Positions 25,114-34,600 of a stretch of 64,000 nucleotides of DNA are shown piece after piece (position 1 is the first letter of the stretch; every line of letters begins with the position of its first letter). The position numbers and the translations under genes were made by a program. This DNA comes from JAQVEB01 sp028698105 (GTDB lineage Bacteria > Bacteroidota > Bacteroidia > Bacteroidales > Dysgonomonadaceae), in assembly GCA_964293155.1 (NCBI GenBank), contig CAXYYA010000011.1, positions 7,016 through 71,015 on the forward strand, given 5' to 3'. The notes beneath the pieces were generated by a model. It did no database searches, had not been told where the DNA came from, and saw only the letters and a program-made list of their open reading frames with translations.

Positions 25114-25941
25114 ATGAAAAAAGGGATTCTTTCAATGATAGCCGCTTTTGCGTTTATTTCGGTGTACGCGGCAAAGGTGGATACGGTGAGTGTGCCGAGC
25201 CCATCCATGCAAAAAACGATAAAAACGGTGGTGATCACACCCGACACGTACAACAGGCAAAAGTCTGTGCCGGTGATCTATTTGTTGCACGGTTACAGCG
25301 GAAATTACGGCAGTTGGGTGAACGATTTTCCCGTGGTGAAGGAACTCGTCGATCGCTACGGAGTGCTGATCGTTTGTCCTGACGGCGCTTTCAGCAGTTG
25401 GTACTGGGACAGTCCCGAAGACCCTTCGTTGCGTTACGAGACCTTCGTTTCAAAGGAACTGATCAGTTGGGTGGACAAGAATTACGGCACAATAGCTTCG
25501 CGCGAAGGGCGCGCGATAACAGGTCTGAGCATGGGCGGCCACGGCGGTTTGTTTCTTGGCTTCCGCCATCAGGATGTTTACGGTGCCTGCGGCAGTATGA
25601 GCGGCGGTGTGGATATCCGACCGTTCCCGAATAATTGGGACATGGCAAAACGACTGGGTAAGCAAAGCGATTTTCCCGAACGCTGGGAACAATACACGGT
25701 TATGAATCAACTCTACCTGCTATCGCCCAATTCCATCAAAATTATTATAGATTGCGGCGTTGATGACTTTTTTTACGAAGTAAACGAACGGTTGCATCAT
25801 GAATTGCTTTACCGCAATATTCCGCACGACTATATTTCGCGCCCCGGCGCACACAACGTTGAGTATTGGAATAATGCGGTGAGATATCAGGTGTTGTTTT
25901 TTAATGAGTATTTCATGAGTGGAGCACAGCGTTCGCGATGA
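25114..25941 (+). CDS. Secreted alpha/beta-hydrolase esterase (antigen 85/esterase D type)
   Basis: A 275-residue protein with a signal peptide (residues 1-19) and an esterase D/antigen-85-type hydrolase domain. The oxyanion region is IYLLHGYSGNYGSW (about 55-68), the nucleophile serine lies in GLSMGGHGG (about 140-148), and the later acid and histidine are visible in DCGVDDFF and RPGAHNVEYW. Such enzymes cleave small acyl esters, including those on plant polysaccharides. It is followed 28 bp later by the phosphoesterase fusion gene on the same strand, so the two probably form an operon. Confidence 0.9.
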   Translation: MKKGILSMIAAFAFISVYAAKVDTVSVPSPSMQKTIKTVVITPDTYNRQKSVPVIYLLHGYSGNYGSWVNDFPVVKELVDRYGVLIVCPDGAFSSWYWDSPEDPSLRYETFVSKELISWVDKNYGTIASREGRAITGLSMGGHGGLFLGFRHQDVYGACGSMSGGVDIRPFPNNWDMAKRLGKQSDFPERWEQYTVMNQLYLLSPNSIKIIIDCGVDDFFYEVNERLHHELLYRNIPHDYISRPGAHNVEYWNNAVRYQVLFFNEYFMSGAQRSR

Positions 25942-25969
25942 TAAACGCAGCGTTCAGAGAGGATAGATT

Positions 25970-27826
25970 ATGAAGAAATTAGGTTCGTTTTTGATCTTAT
26001 TTGTCGTTGGATTAGTAATCTTTGCTCAACCGGCGAAGCCGTTTAAGTTCGCATTGGTGACCGATACGCACATTGGCAGCCCGAATAACGATGAAGATTT
26101 ATTCCGCACGGTAAACGATATTAATTCTCAGAGTGATATTGCGTTTGTCATTGTTTCGGGCGACGTTACCGAATTTGGTTCTTACGAAGAACTGCGAACC
26201 GCAAAGTGTTTGTTAGACGATTTAAAAGTTCCTTACTATATTCTTCCCGGCAATCACGATTCCAATTGGTCGGAAAGTGGCACGAACGATTTTTTGCGCG
26301 TTTTCGGCAACGAAACCTTCGGTTTTGACTATGGCGGATACAAATTTATCGGATTGGCATCGGGACCAAATATGCGGATGAGTCCCGGGCAGATTCCGCG
26401 CGAAAACCTGACGTGGTTTTTTGATGAAATCGCGAAAACCGATAAAAATATGCCCATCGTTTACGTGAATCATTATCCGATGGATAATTCGCTGAACAAT
26501 GGATTTGAAGTGATGGATGCCCTGCGGCCGTACAACGTGCAACTCATGCTGTGCGGACACGGACACAATAATCGTGCGATGAATTTCGAAGGTGTGAATG
26601 CCGCCATGTGCCGTTCCAATCTTCGGGCGAAGAACGATTTTGGCGGCTATAATATTATCGAAGTTACTGCCGATTCCATTTTGCTAAGCGAACGGATTGT
26701 TTCGGGAGAAACGCGTTCGCCGTGGCTTTCGTATGCCACAAACCACCGCCCGCAATGGGAAACGAACCCGCCGCGGCCCGATTATTCCATCAATCAGCAT
26801 CATCCGTTTGTTTCGGAAGTGTGGATCGTGCAGGAAAAAAGCGATATGGGAAGCGGAATGTATCTTGCAGACAATAAACTCATCTACACCAATACCGCGG
26901 GAGAAATTAAAGCCGCGAATGCGGCTAACGGCAAAGCCGTTTGGACGTATAAAACCGACGGGAAAATCTATTCCACACCCACCGTTTTCAACAACACAGT
27001 TTGGTGCGCTTCGTCCGATTCGTATGTGTATGGATTGGATGTGAGGAACGGAAAATTACTGCACAAACTGAAAACCGATAAAGCAGTGGTTTCATCGCCT
27101 GCCTGTGCCGATGACAAGGTAATGGTCGCCGGAGGCGACGGGCGCTGTCGTGCGTGGAATGTGAATTCGGGAAAACCGGTGTGGACGTTCGACAGCGTGA
27201 AGAATTTTGTGGTTACGCGCCCGTTGATAAAAGATGGCGTGCTATTTTTCGGCAGTTGGGGAAACGAGTTCTATGCACTTGATATCGCTACCGGAAAACC
27301 GCGATGGATTTGGAACAACGGACACTCTAACCGGATGCTTTCTCCCGCGCAGGTATGGCCTGTGGCTACTCACGGAAGAATTTATCTTGCTTCGCCCGAC
27401 CGTTATATGACGGTTCTCGACAAGAAAACCGGCAACGTTGTCTGGCGGTATAACGACCCCGAACACCGGGTGCGCGAATCCATCGGCGTTTCGGAAAACG
27501 GCAACACCGTGTATGCCAAAACAATGGACGGAAAAATCCTTGCCATAGACGCAACCGTTCCTGAAAGGAAAATAAAATGGATATCTTCGGGCGAAGATAT
27601 GGGGTATGAACTGGCGCCAACGCCCGTGGTAGAAAAAAACGGCATCGTGTACGCACCTACCGATAAAGGATTGATTTTCGCTTATCGCGCTTCCGATGGC
27701 GTTTTTTTGTGGAAATACCGCGTTTCTACCGGACTGATCAATATGATTTTACCGACGGATAACGGCGAACTGTATGTTTCGGCAATGGACGGGAAGTTGG
27801 TGAAGTTGAGGGTAAGGCCCCTCTAA
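25970..27826 (+). CDS. Secreted metallophosphoesterase fused to a PQQ-type beta-propeller
   Basis: A 618-residue protein. After a signal peptide (1-20), residues about 25-245 form a calcineurin-like phosphoesterase with all metal-binding motifs: LVTDTHIG, VSGDVTEFG, LPGNHDSN, YVNHYP and LCGHGHNN. From about residue 285 to the end, six to seven WD/PQQ-like blades follow, for example GKAVWTYKTDGKIYSTPTVF and FYALDIATGKPRWIWNN. Whether the propeller binds PQQ is unknown; it may be a docking or substrate-recognition module. The substrate may be a phosphodiester or phosphomonoester in the periplasm. The stop codon lies inside a dispersed repeat (27818-27850). Confidence 0.9.
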   Translation: MKKLGSFLILFVVGLVIFAQPAKPFKFALVTDTHIGSPNNDEDLFRTVNDINSQSDIAFVIVSGDVTEFGSYEELRTAKCLLDDLKVPYYILPGNHDSNWSESGTNDFLRVFGNETFGFDYGGYKFIGLASGPNMRMSPGQIPRENLTWFFDEIAKTDKNMPIVYVNHYPMDNSLNNGFEVMDALRPYNVQLMLCGHGHNNRAMNFEGVNAAMCRSNLRAKNDFGGYNIIEVTADSILLSERIVSGETRSPWLSYATNHRPQWETNPPRPDYSINQHHPFVSEVWIVQEKSDMGSGMYLADNKLIYTNTAGEIKAANAANGKAVWTYKTDGKIYSTPTVFNNTVWCASSDSYVYGLDVRNGKLLHKLKTDKAVVSSPACADDKVMVAGGDGRCRAWNVNSGKPVWTFDSVKNFVVTRPLIKDGVLFFGSWGNEFYALDIATGKPRWIWNNGHSNRMLSPAQVWPVATHGRIYLASPDRYMTVLDKKTGNVVWRYNDPEHRVRESIGVSENGNTVYAKTMDGKILAIDATVPERKIKWISSGEDMGYELAPTPVVEKNGIVYAPTDKGLIFAYRASDGVFLWKYRVSTGLINMILPTDNGELYVSAMDGKLVKLRVRPL

Positions 27827-27850
27827 ATCTCCTCTGAAGGGAGACTTTGG
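27818..27850. repeat. Dispersed intergenic hairpin repeat, copy 1
   Basis: The region contains CCCCTCTAAATCTCC then TCTGAAGGGAGACTTTGG, an imperfect hairpin. A related element in opposite orientation lies at 31598-31636 (CCCTAAATCCCTCTCC, then GAGAGGGAATTTGGG on the minus strand). This copy supplies the last codons and the TAA stop of the phosphoesterase gene. Confidence 0.5.
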
Positions 27851-27864
27851 CTGTTTTAATTATT

Positions 27865-27897
27865 CACCGCATTTATGCGGTGTTTTATTGTTTTTTT
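27865..27897 (+). terminator. Rho-independent terminator of the esterase-phosphoesterase unit
   Basis: CACCGC (27865-27870), six-base loop ATTTAT, GCGGTG (27877-27882), followed by a T-rich run to 27897. It lies 38 bp after the stop codon. The rest of the gap to 28038 is AT-rich without other signals. Confidence 0.85.
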
Positions 27898-28038
27898 CAC
27901 CGCAAGAAAATACGGAATTATCAATAATTCTCATATGAAGTCGGTTGCTTTATCGTTATTTATGGGTTGTTAATGATGTAACTTCACGAATTATAAATCG
28001 AAAAGGTTGAAAGCGGACTCTTTATCAATAAAATAAAA

Positions 28039-28860
28039 TCAATTTTTAGGTTCGGCATAAATTCGAAATTTGGTACCCTCAAGATAAATCATTTCCTCAT
28101 GATTGATGAGTGCTATATTTGATGTTTTTGTTGTCCAGATACATATTGGAACGGTATTTTTTGGAGGGTTCCTGAACAAGGTCTTGTATTTTTCCATCAA
28201 CAAATTAATATCGTCTTTTTCTGTGTAAACCGGCTTCGAATACAACTTGCAGATATAGTCGTACAAAATTTCTTTTGATTCTTCGGCGTAGTTAAAATCA
28301 CCCTTATCTTTATCGTTTATACGTAAAAGAGATGCCGAAGCAATGCCATTTTGTCTTGTTGTAAAAGTTGAAAAATTGTAACTCGAAAAAGCGTCGTAAT
28401 AGCCTGTATTGTATTTGTCTGTTCCGTCAATTTCCTTCCAGTTAATCCCGAGAAAATCCTTGTTATTGGTAATAATGATGGCTGCCGAATCCTTTTGGAC
28501 TATTGTGTTGTTCCTGTATCCGGTCAGATACATGGTGTAATTTCCGGGGAAAAAGAAGTTTGTTGACCATTTCAGCTTTAAACTCGATGAATTAGGTGTA
28601 TGGTAGTAGATTTTTTGCGTTCCATTTATACTTTTTACACTCCAAACAATTGAGTCGTATGCCTGGCTTAATTCATTGGAGTAAAACTCTCTCTCTGAAA
28701 CCAAAGAAAACTCCATGAGTTCAAATATTTCAGCAGTTTCTTTTTCACTTTTAAAACCGATTTTTAGTTTGTCGTTCTTTTCTATAATTTCATCTTCATT
28801 TTTTGAACAGGAAACTAAAAGAACTGCTATCAATAGAATAAAAACCGATATATTTTTCAT
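28039..28860 (-). CDS. Putative lipoprotein of unknown function
   Basis: I do not recognise this 273-residue protein. It begins with a lipoprotein signal peptide (FILLIAVLLVSCSKNED; the lipidated cysteine is Cys18), so it should be anchored to a membrane facing the periplasm or surface. Residues about 35-130 look like a beta-rich domain, and the rest is mixed and rich in Asn, Lys, Tyr and Ser. Its base composition is clearly more AT-rich than the genes on either side, which hints at acquisition. It stands alone between a terminator and the DUF2231 gene. Confidence 0.75.
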   Translation of the reverse strand: MKNISVFILLIAVLLVSCSKNEDEIIEKNDKLKIGFKSEKETAEIFELMEFSLVSEREFYSNELSQAYDSIVWSVKSINGTQKIYYHTPNSSSLKLKWSTNFFFPGNYTMYLTGYRNNTIVQKDSAAIIITNNKDFLGINWKEIDGTDKYNTGYYDAFSSYNFSTFTTRQNGIASASLLRINDKDKGDFNYAEESKEILYDYICKLYSKPVYTEKDDINLLMEKYKTLFRNPPKNTVPICIWTTKTSNIALINHEEMIYLEGTKFRIYAEPKN

Positions 28861-28921
28861 TTTATTTATGTTTCTTCGAAGGTAAATATATTTTAAGAGT
28901 CACGAAAATCGAATTTAAACG

Positions 28922-29440
28922 TCACTCAAACTCCGCACAATCTTCCGATGGTACGTGCACGGCGGCGGCTTGCTGATAAACCAGTTCCCCGCCTAAATGT
29001 CCGACGTAACCAATAGTTGCCATCCCCGATAATGCCAGTAAAACGGTTAGTACGCCCAGTGTCTTTCTGAGATTGGTTTTTTTAAGAAGGTAACCCTGCT
29101 TGTATTTGCTGTTCGCAAATTCGATAAGGGTAACGGCAGTAAACAAAATTGCGGTGATTTTCGCAAACGATTCGTGCGTGTGAACCACCGTGGGGTCGCA
29201 CAGCGTACGGCCCACGACTTTATACGCCATTTCGCCGGTGATGACCGCAGCCCAAGCTCCCAATGTACCCAGCGAAAGCAGCAATAGCGCCGTGAAATGT
29301 AGCTGCGGCGTGTAGGCACGGAAAAGATTCGTCCTGCGGACGATTAAAACCAGCGAGCCGACGAGTAGCAGCGCTATCGGAAAATGAACGAACAGAGGAT
29401 GAATTGCCTCTGTTCGCCACATATCGGGAAGTTGTTCCAT
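28922..29440 (-). CDS. DUF2231 membrane protein
   Basis: A 172-residue protein with four hydrophobic segments. The DUF2231 signature is at the start: IHPLFVHFPIALLLVGSLVL (about 13-32), with histidines (His14, His19) that could bind metal or haem, and later histidines at VVHTHESFAK and GYVGHLGGELVY. The family is found near respiratory and metal-handling genes, but its function is not defined. It lies 9 bp after a small lipoprotein gene on the same strand, so the two are one unit. Confidence 0.82.
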   Translation of the reverse strand: MEQLPDMWRTEAIHPLFVHFPIALLLVGSLVLIVRRTNLFRAYTPQLHFTALLLLSLGTLGAWAAVITGEMAYKVVGRTLCDPTVVHTHESFAKITAILFTAVTLIEFANSKYKQGYLLKKTNLRKTLGVLTVLLALSGMATIGYVGHLGGELVYQQAAAVHVPSEDCAEFE

Positions 29441-29449
29441 ACCCGCCGT

Positions 29450-29770
29450 CTATTTTATATCCACCCGAAGCGGATCGAGCTTTTTGCCCGTTTTCTCAAC
29501 GGTAACTTCCACCGTCTGTCCTGTTTGCAATGCCGAAAACTCAACGGCTGTGCCGTTTTGGGTAAGGTTGGTGGCATCGGTAAAGTAGAGCTCCAGTGTT
29601 TTGTTGTCGGCCGTCTTCACGTATATTTCCCGTTCGCCGGGGTTCACTTCTGTGATGGTTCCGGTGTACGTTCCGCTTTCCACTACTTCGCCTTTATGTC
29701 CGCCGCAGGCGGTAAGAACGAATAAAAACAACAATGCACTCGCAAATGTTACTGAAATCTTTTTTGTCAT
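29450..29770 (-). CDS. Small lipoprotein with an OB-like beta domain
   Basis: A 106-residue protein with a lipoprotein signal (LFLFVLTACGGHKG; lipidated Cys22). The mature part, about 80 residues, alternates short beta strands (SGTYTGTITEVNPGEREIYV, then TLELYF and TVEVTVEKTG), compatible with a small OB-like or barrel domain. I cannot name a family. It is the first gene of a two-gene unit with the DUF2231 protein. The gap upstream (29771-29954) contains the hairpin repeat cluster described separately. Confidence 0.75.
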   Translation of the reverse strand: MTKKISVTFASALLFLFVLTACGGHKGEVVESGTYTGTITEVNPGEREIYVKTADNKTLELYFTDATNLTQNGTAVEFSALQTGQTVEVTVEKTGKKLDPLRVDIK

Positions 29771-29861
29771 AATTTTTTAATTTTAGTTCTAACTGTATAA
29801 AATAAAACGCTCTTGGTGGCAAAAGGTTCGGTAGGGCATAAGATTCAACGGATAGAAAGTT

Positions 29862-29942
29862 CCGCCTTTCAGGCGGGAGAGGGTTTGGGTGTGTTTACCG
29901 CAAGCCGTTGGCATGCGGTTATGAAGATTTTGCCTTTCAGGC
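29862..29942. repeat. Cluster of short GC-rich hairpins, left of the DUF5655-like gene
   Basis: Three hairpins lie within 81 bp: CCGCCTTTCAGGCGG (29862-29876), ACCGCA...TGCGGT (29897-29919) and GCCTTTCAGGC (29932-29942). The first is repeated base for base at 31053-31067, on the far side of the gene at 29955-30872. Confidence 0.6.
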
Positions 29943-29954
29943 ATGGATGTGTGA

Positions 29955-30872
29955 TTATTCTTTATTTTTTCGAATGGATTGTTTGAATAGACTCATAATG
30001 TAATCAATGTCGTCTAAGTCAGATATTTGTATTTCATATGCTCCATTACCCCAATGACCAACATTTGACACGTCTCGGGCAATGTTTTTATTGTCTTGCA
30101 ACTCCCCACTTTTTAAATTTAAATATACCTTCAACTTAGTCTTTAATAGAACTACATCACAGAAAATCTTATTTTCAATTTTAAAACCGATAGTTTGTTT
30201 TTTGGGTTCAATGGTTACATTATCATCTAACATTAATAATCTTTCCTTTATTCTTTCATATAGTTCCACCGATTCCGGATCCACTTTTTGAATGTGATCT
30301 TGTTCAGTGAATACTATGACTTCTTTATTTACGTTAGCTACAGTAACGTTGTTTTTTGAAATGGTTTTAATACTTTCTTTTGCTGATGTTTTTTGTATCT
30401 GTTCAAATGATAATGTATTATTAGAAAATCTTTTTATTTCCCAAAGTTCGATGGGTAAGTCCTTAAAATTAATAGCTTCTTTTTGGTAATTTGTGAAAGA
30501 GGGTGAAATAAATATCACTCTTGATTGGCTCCAATCAACATCGCTTCTTCGCAGTGTTGATTTTTGACTTTCATTGTACTCCAAAATAAAATCAGCTTTA
30601 TTGTTTAGCATTAGAGATAGATATGCATACCCCTGATCAATTACACTAAAGTTTTTATCGCGTTTGAATTCAATAATTACAAAAGATTTAGCTTCCATAT
30701 CAAAAGCAAGTGTATCTATTCGAAAGTTATTTAAAGCGAACTCAGACTTTATTAAATTTAAATTGAGTAAATTATTGATGTTGTTTTCAACAAGAGTTTG
30801 AATGTCTTTTTCGAATTTGAAAGGAGTTTCTTTTATTAATTCTAGTTGTTTTTCAATTTTATAAAGTGCCAT
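29955..30872 (-). CDS. DUF5655-type protein with PD-(D/E)xK nuclease-like N-terminus
   Basis: A 305-residue protein. The N-terminal half has a PD-(D/E)xK-like arrangement: NNFRIDTLAFD, then FVIIEFKRDKN, then QGYAYLSLML, so a nuclease fold is likely and the metal-binding residues (Asp, Glu, Lys) are present. The C-terminal half (about 205-300) fits the DUF5655 domain: YERIKERL, FKIENKIFCDVVLLKTKLKV, and GHWGNGAYEIQISDLDDIDY. Proteins of this kind often lie in defence or mobile loci, but their function is unproven. The gene is strongly AT-rich relative to its neighbours and sits between two matching hairpin clusters. A possible -7 box TACATTTG is at 30900-30907 on the minus strand. Confidence 0.75.
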   Translation of the reverse strand: MALYKIEKQLELIKETPFKFEKDIQTLVENNINNLLNLNLIKSEFALNNFRIDTLAFDMEAKSFVIIEFKRDKNFSVIDQGYAYLSLMLNNKADFILEYNESQKSTLRRSDVDWSQSRVIFISPSFTNYQKEAINFKDLPIELWEIKRFSNNTLSFEQIQKTSAKESIKTISKNNVTVANVNKEVIVFTEQDHIQKVDPESVELYERIKERLLMLDDNVTIEPKKQTIGFKIENKIFCDVVLLKTKLKVYLNLKSGELQDNKNIARDVSNVGHWGNGAYEIQISDLDDIDYIMSLFKQSIRKNKE

Positions 30873-30961
30873 ATTATAGGAATCAATTATGTGTTAATAC
30901 AAATGTAAATAAATTTAGTTAATAACGCTTATTGTCTGTCTAATTTTCAGTAATTTTCCAC

Positions 30962-31151
30962 CTGTAAGGTGCTATTTTCATAACCGCAGGTCGGCGACCT
31001 GTGGTAAAGGCCTATCTATCAACCCGACCCGAAGTGGTCGGACTTTAATGTCCCGCCTTTCAGGCGGACAATTCCTGAGTTCTTTCCACCGTAAGCTACT
31101 CCCGACTATCGTCTGGACTGCATACGGTTATGCAAATATTACCCTTCGGGT
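30962..31151. repeat. Cluster of short GC-rich hairpins, right of the DUF5655-like gene
   Basis: The 327-bp gap 30873-31199 holds no gene. It contains, in order, ACCGCAGGTC/GACCTGTGGT (30983-31005), CCGACC/GGTCGG (31024-31041), CCGCCTTTCAGGCGG (31053-31067, identical to 29862-29876), GCATA/TATGC (31120-31133) and ACCCTTCGGGT (31141-31151). These look like decayed copies of dispersed intergenic palindromes. Confidence 0.6.
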
Positions 31152-31199
31152 AAAAACACTATTGTTTATAAAGTCAGTTTTTTCAAGTGTTTTCTTATT

Positions 31200-31583
31200 T
31201 CACCTCGCCACCTTCATTCCCACCCACACAGCTAAAATTCCCAACGCAACGCTTGCCAGCGTATAAAGCAGAACCATTCCCCATTGCTGCATCTCGATCA
31301 ACCGGAAGTTTTCGAGCGCGAACGTGGAGAATGTGGTGTACCCGCCGCAGAATCCAACGATGAAGAGCAACCGGAACGTCTGGTTTTCGGGATGGTTGGC
31401 AAGCATCCATCCGGCAAACAGCCCGATCAGGAAACTACCGATCACATTCGCCGCGAACGTTCCCATAAACAGCCATTCGGCTTGCGCGTACCGCGCCACG
31501 ATGCGCGACGTGAGAAAACGCAGCACGCTGCCTATCCCTCCGCCAAGCCCTACAAACAAAATATCTTTCCACATAAATTTCAT
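31200..31583 (-). CDS. crcB: Fluoride channel CrcB (Fluc)
   Basis: A 127-residue four-helix membrane protein from the ATG at 31583 (a TTG at 31595 and an ATG at 31574 are alternatives). The Fluc signatures are all present: GLGGGIGSVLRF in helix 1, the pore asparagine in FAANVIGSFLIG, and GFCGGYTTFSTF in helix 3, which in known Fluc proteins forms the central sodium site and phenylalanine box. It exports fluoride as a dual-topology dimer. No fluoride riboswitch is visible upstream; that space holds a dispersed repeat. Confidence 0.92.
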   Translation of the reverse strand: MKFMWKDILFVGLGGGIGSVLRFLTSRIVARYAQAEWLFMGTFAANVIGSFLIGLFAGWMLANHPENQTFRLLFIVGFCGGYTTFSTFALENFRLIEMQQWGMVLLYTLASVALGILAVWVGMKVAR

Positions 31584-31597
31584 ATAATTCGTCAATA

Positions 31598-31636
31598 CCC
31601 AAATTCCCTCTCTTGTGGAGAGGGATTTAGGGAAAG
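31598..31636. repeat. Dispersed intergenic hairpin repeat, copy 2
   Basis: CCCAAATTCCCTCTC, loop TTGTG, GAGAGGGATTTAGGG forms a long imperfect stem in the gap between crcB and the helicase stop codon. It is related, in inverted orientation, to the element at 27818-27850. Confidence 0.5.
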
Positions 31637-31637
31637 G

Positions 31638-34600
31638 CTATACTTGATAAATTTTTCGCTGCTTCACATAAAACACAAACCCCTTCACGTTCGGGTAACC
31701 CATCTCGCGAATATTTTTCACGTAAAACTGCACCTGCCGGAGGTGTTTGGCTTCTTCGATCTCGCCGAACTTGTAATCCACCACAACCACTTCGTTGTCG
31801 CCCAGCATCACACGATCGGGACGGGTGAACCCGAATTGGGGGTGCAGCACCTGAATTTCGTTTAATACTTCGTATTTACCGCTGTACCAGTCCTTCACCT
31901 CATCGAAAGAAAGGATTTCGCGCAACCCGGAGGTAATTGCCGGCTGCATTTCTTCTTCCAACTCACCCGATAAAACCCGTTGTTTCACGGCCTTCTCAAT
32001 GTCGTCGGCACAAACCACTTCGCTCATAATGTCATGCATCAGGGTTCCATAATCGCGACTGCCGTCATCGGTAAAGAACCCGATGTTGCCGAGCCGGAGT
32101 TTCAGCCTGTCGGCAAACGGAATGGATCGCCATTGGCCTGTTTCGCCGGTAGCCGGACTGTGTGCTGTTTCGCTCTTGCCGGCAACGGCGGCGGGCGATC
32201 CGTATTCAAACACCGATTCGTCGTCGCTGCTGCGGAGATGATCCTGCAACGAAATAAGTTGTTCCCGCGCATCCGATTCGTTTGCCGCCATTCCTTCTTC
32301 CGAAACGGTTTTCCACAATAAATCGGCAACGGTTCTCAGTGTATTGTCTTTCTTATTTTCTTTCGGTTTGGGCGCAAACCCGATAATGCGGTGTTTGGCA
32401 CGTGTGAAAGCGACGTACAACAGATTGAGGTTGTCAATAAAGGTGTACAGTTTCTCTTCCAGGTAATCGTGCCTGAAAATGGTTTCGGTGAGCTTTCTTC
32501 CGTACCTGACGGGAACGATGGGAAGCTCGTTGAACGGCGGCACAGCCGGGCGACACCAAATGATGTTCTCCCTTCGGTCCTGGTCAATGTCCCAGTCCAT
32601 GAAAGGCATAATAACCGCCCCAAAGCCTAATCCTTTGGATTTATGAATGGTGATGAGGCGAATAGCATCCTGTTCTTCGGGCAAAAAAAGCGTTTTTTTG
32701 TATCCTTTTTCGTCCCACCACTCCAAGAAGTTATTGATGTCGGACGATGAGTTGGTGCTGAATTTGAGGGCGATATCCAGAAAAGCCTGTACATAAGCAT
32801 TTTCCTTCTCGTCCGACAGGTCTTCCGAAAGAGCGAAAAACGCTTCGATCATTTCGTAAAACGACAGCGAAGCCATGTTTTCCAGTTGCGGGCGTACTTC
32901 TTCGGGAAAACCGGTTTGCGTATTGCTCAGACAGGCATTGAGCGCCTCCCCGGGCATTAGTTTCCGGTGAAAACGGTAAAACTCATAGGCGGCGAGCATC
33001 TTTTTGGTATCGTCTTTCCGGTTTTGAAAATAACGCATGAGGGCGATAACGGCTTTCACACTTTGGGCGTTGCCGATAACCAGCGCCTCGTTGGAAATGA
33101 TGTCGTAACGGTATGGCGACGAGGGATTCTCCTGCGCGTAAGCCAGTAATTTTTCGGCCACCAAAACGGCTTCATCGTTTTTGCGAACGATAATGGCGAT
33201 GTCGCGCAGCGCAAAACCCTGATCCTGCAAGGATTCTATTTCAGCGGGCAGGCGTTCGAGCGACTGCTCCGTCCAATCCGTTTCTTCGTCATTCGCATTG
33301 AGGAACGTGAGCTTCACGTAGCCGTTTTTCGCTCTTTTCTTTTCAGGAATTTGTTGATACACGTGCGTGTATGCATCCGTTATTTTGTTCCGGGCGTAAG
33401 CCGTGAAATCGTTTTCGGAATCTCCGGGGACGGCGGCATTGTACTCGTCCTGCAAGTTGCAGGTCGCGGCGCGGAACACGGCATTGTTAAACGCGATAAC
33501 GTTTGCATCGCTTCGCCAATTGGTGTCGAGTGAATGTTGCTCCACATTTTCAGGAGTAAAATCCTTTGTGATTTGTTCTTCCAGCAGCCGCCAATCGGAA
33601 CTTCGCCAGCGATAAATGCTTTGCTTCACATCGCCTACCACCAGATTGAAATGATTGTGCGAAAGGCTTTCGGAGATCAACGGACGAAAATTGTCCCATT
33701 GCAAGCCGGAAGTATCCTGAAACTCATCAATCATGTAGTTGTTGATGCGCGTGCCGATTTTTTCGTACACAAAAGGCGTTTCGCTTCCCGAAATAATTTT
33801 GTTGAGCAACTCTGTGGTGTCGGAAAGAAACAGGGTGTTGTTCTCTTTTTGATAGGTATTGAGCCGTTTATGAATGTCGTTGAGGATGCCCAGCGTGTAA
33901 AAATAGTTGAGCACGGCGTTCGCCGAATAGTAAAACAGCCCGTTTTCCGAGATCGAGATCAGTTGTTTCACGCAATCGTTCAATCCCGCCGCGTACGCAT
34001 CAGCTATGGCCGCTTGTTTTTGTTTTTCTTTTCCAAACCACAGGTCAATATCGTCAGCCAGATTGAGAAGGCGATCCGAAGGTTTTTCCACCACGCCGTT
34101 TGCCAGTTTCGGAAAAACTCCGAAACCGGAACTTTTGCCCCATTTAAAATCGGAGTAGTGCAAACCGTAGCTGTCCATGATATTCACGGCTTTTATCCCC
34201 AAATCCTTCAATTCTTTCTCGTACACGCGGACGATCTTTTGCAGTGTTTTGCGGTATTGCGTGAGGCGGTTTTTATCGTGTATCTTTTCTTTATCTTCCG
34301 ATGAAAGTGTTTTGTATTTTTCGCTAAAAAGCTGTTTGGCAAGGCCTTCTACATCTTGCCTGATATTCCATGCTTTGTCGTTTTGGATTTTGTCTTTCAT
34401 GAAATCCAGCAGCCAGTCACCGAGCTCCCTGTTTTCCGGTTTGTCCAACTCGAAAAGCATCATGTCAATGATCTGGAGAAGCACGGCGCTGTCGTCAACC
34501 TCCACGTTGTAACCGCCCGCTAAACCCATTTCGCGCGTAAAAGCGCGCATGGTTTGCTGGAAAAACCGATCTATGGTGCTGATGGCAAAGGCGGAATAAT

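Noticed and set aside
29862..31151. CRISPR array
   Set aside because: The hairpins differ in sequence and spacing; there are no regular repeats with unique spacers and no cas genes.
31584..31637. Possible fluoride riboswitch before crcB
   Set aside because: Only 54 bp is available and it consists of a dispersed hairpin repeat; the conserved crcB-RNA core was not found.
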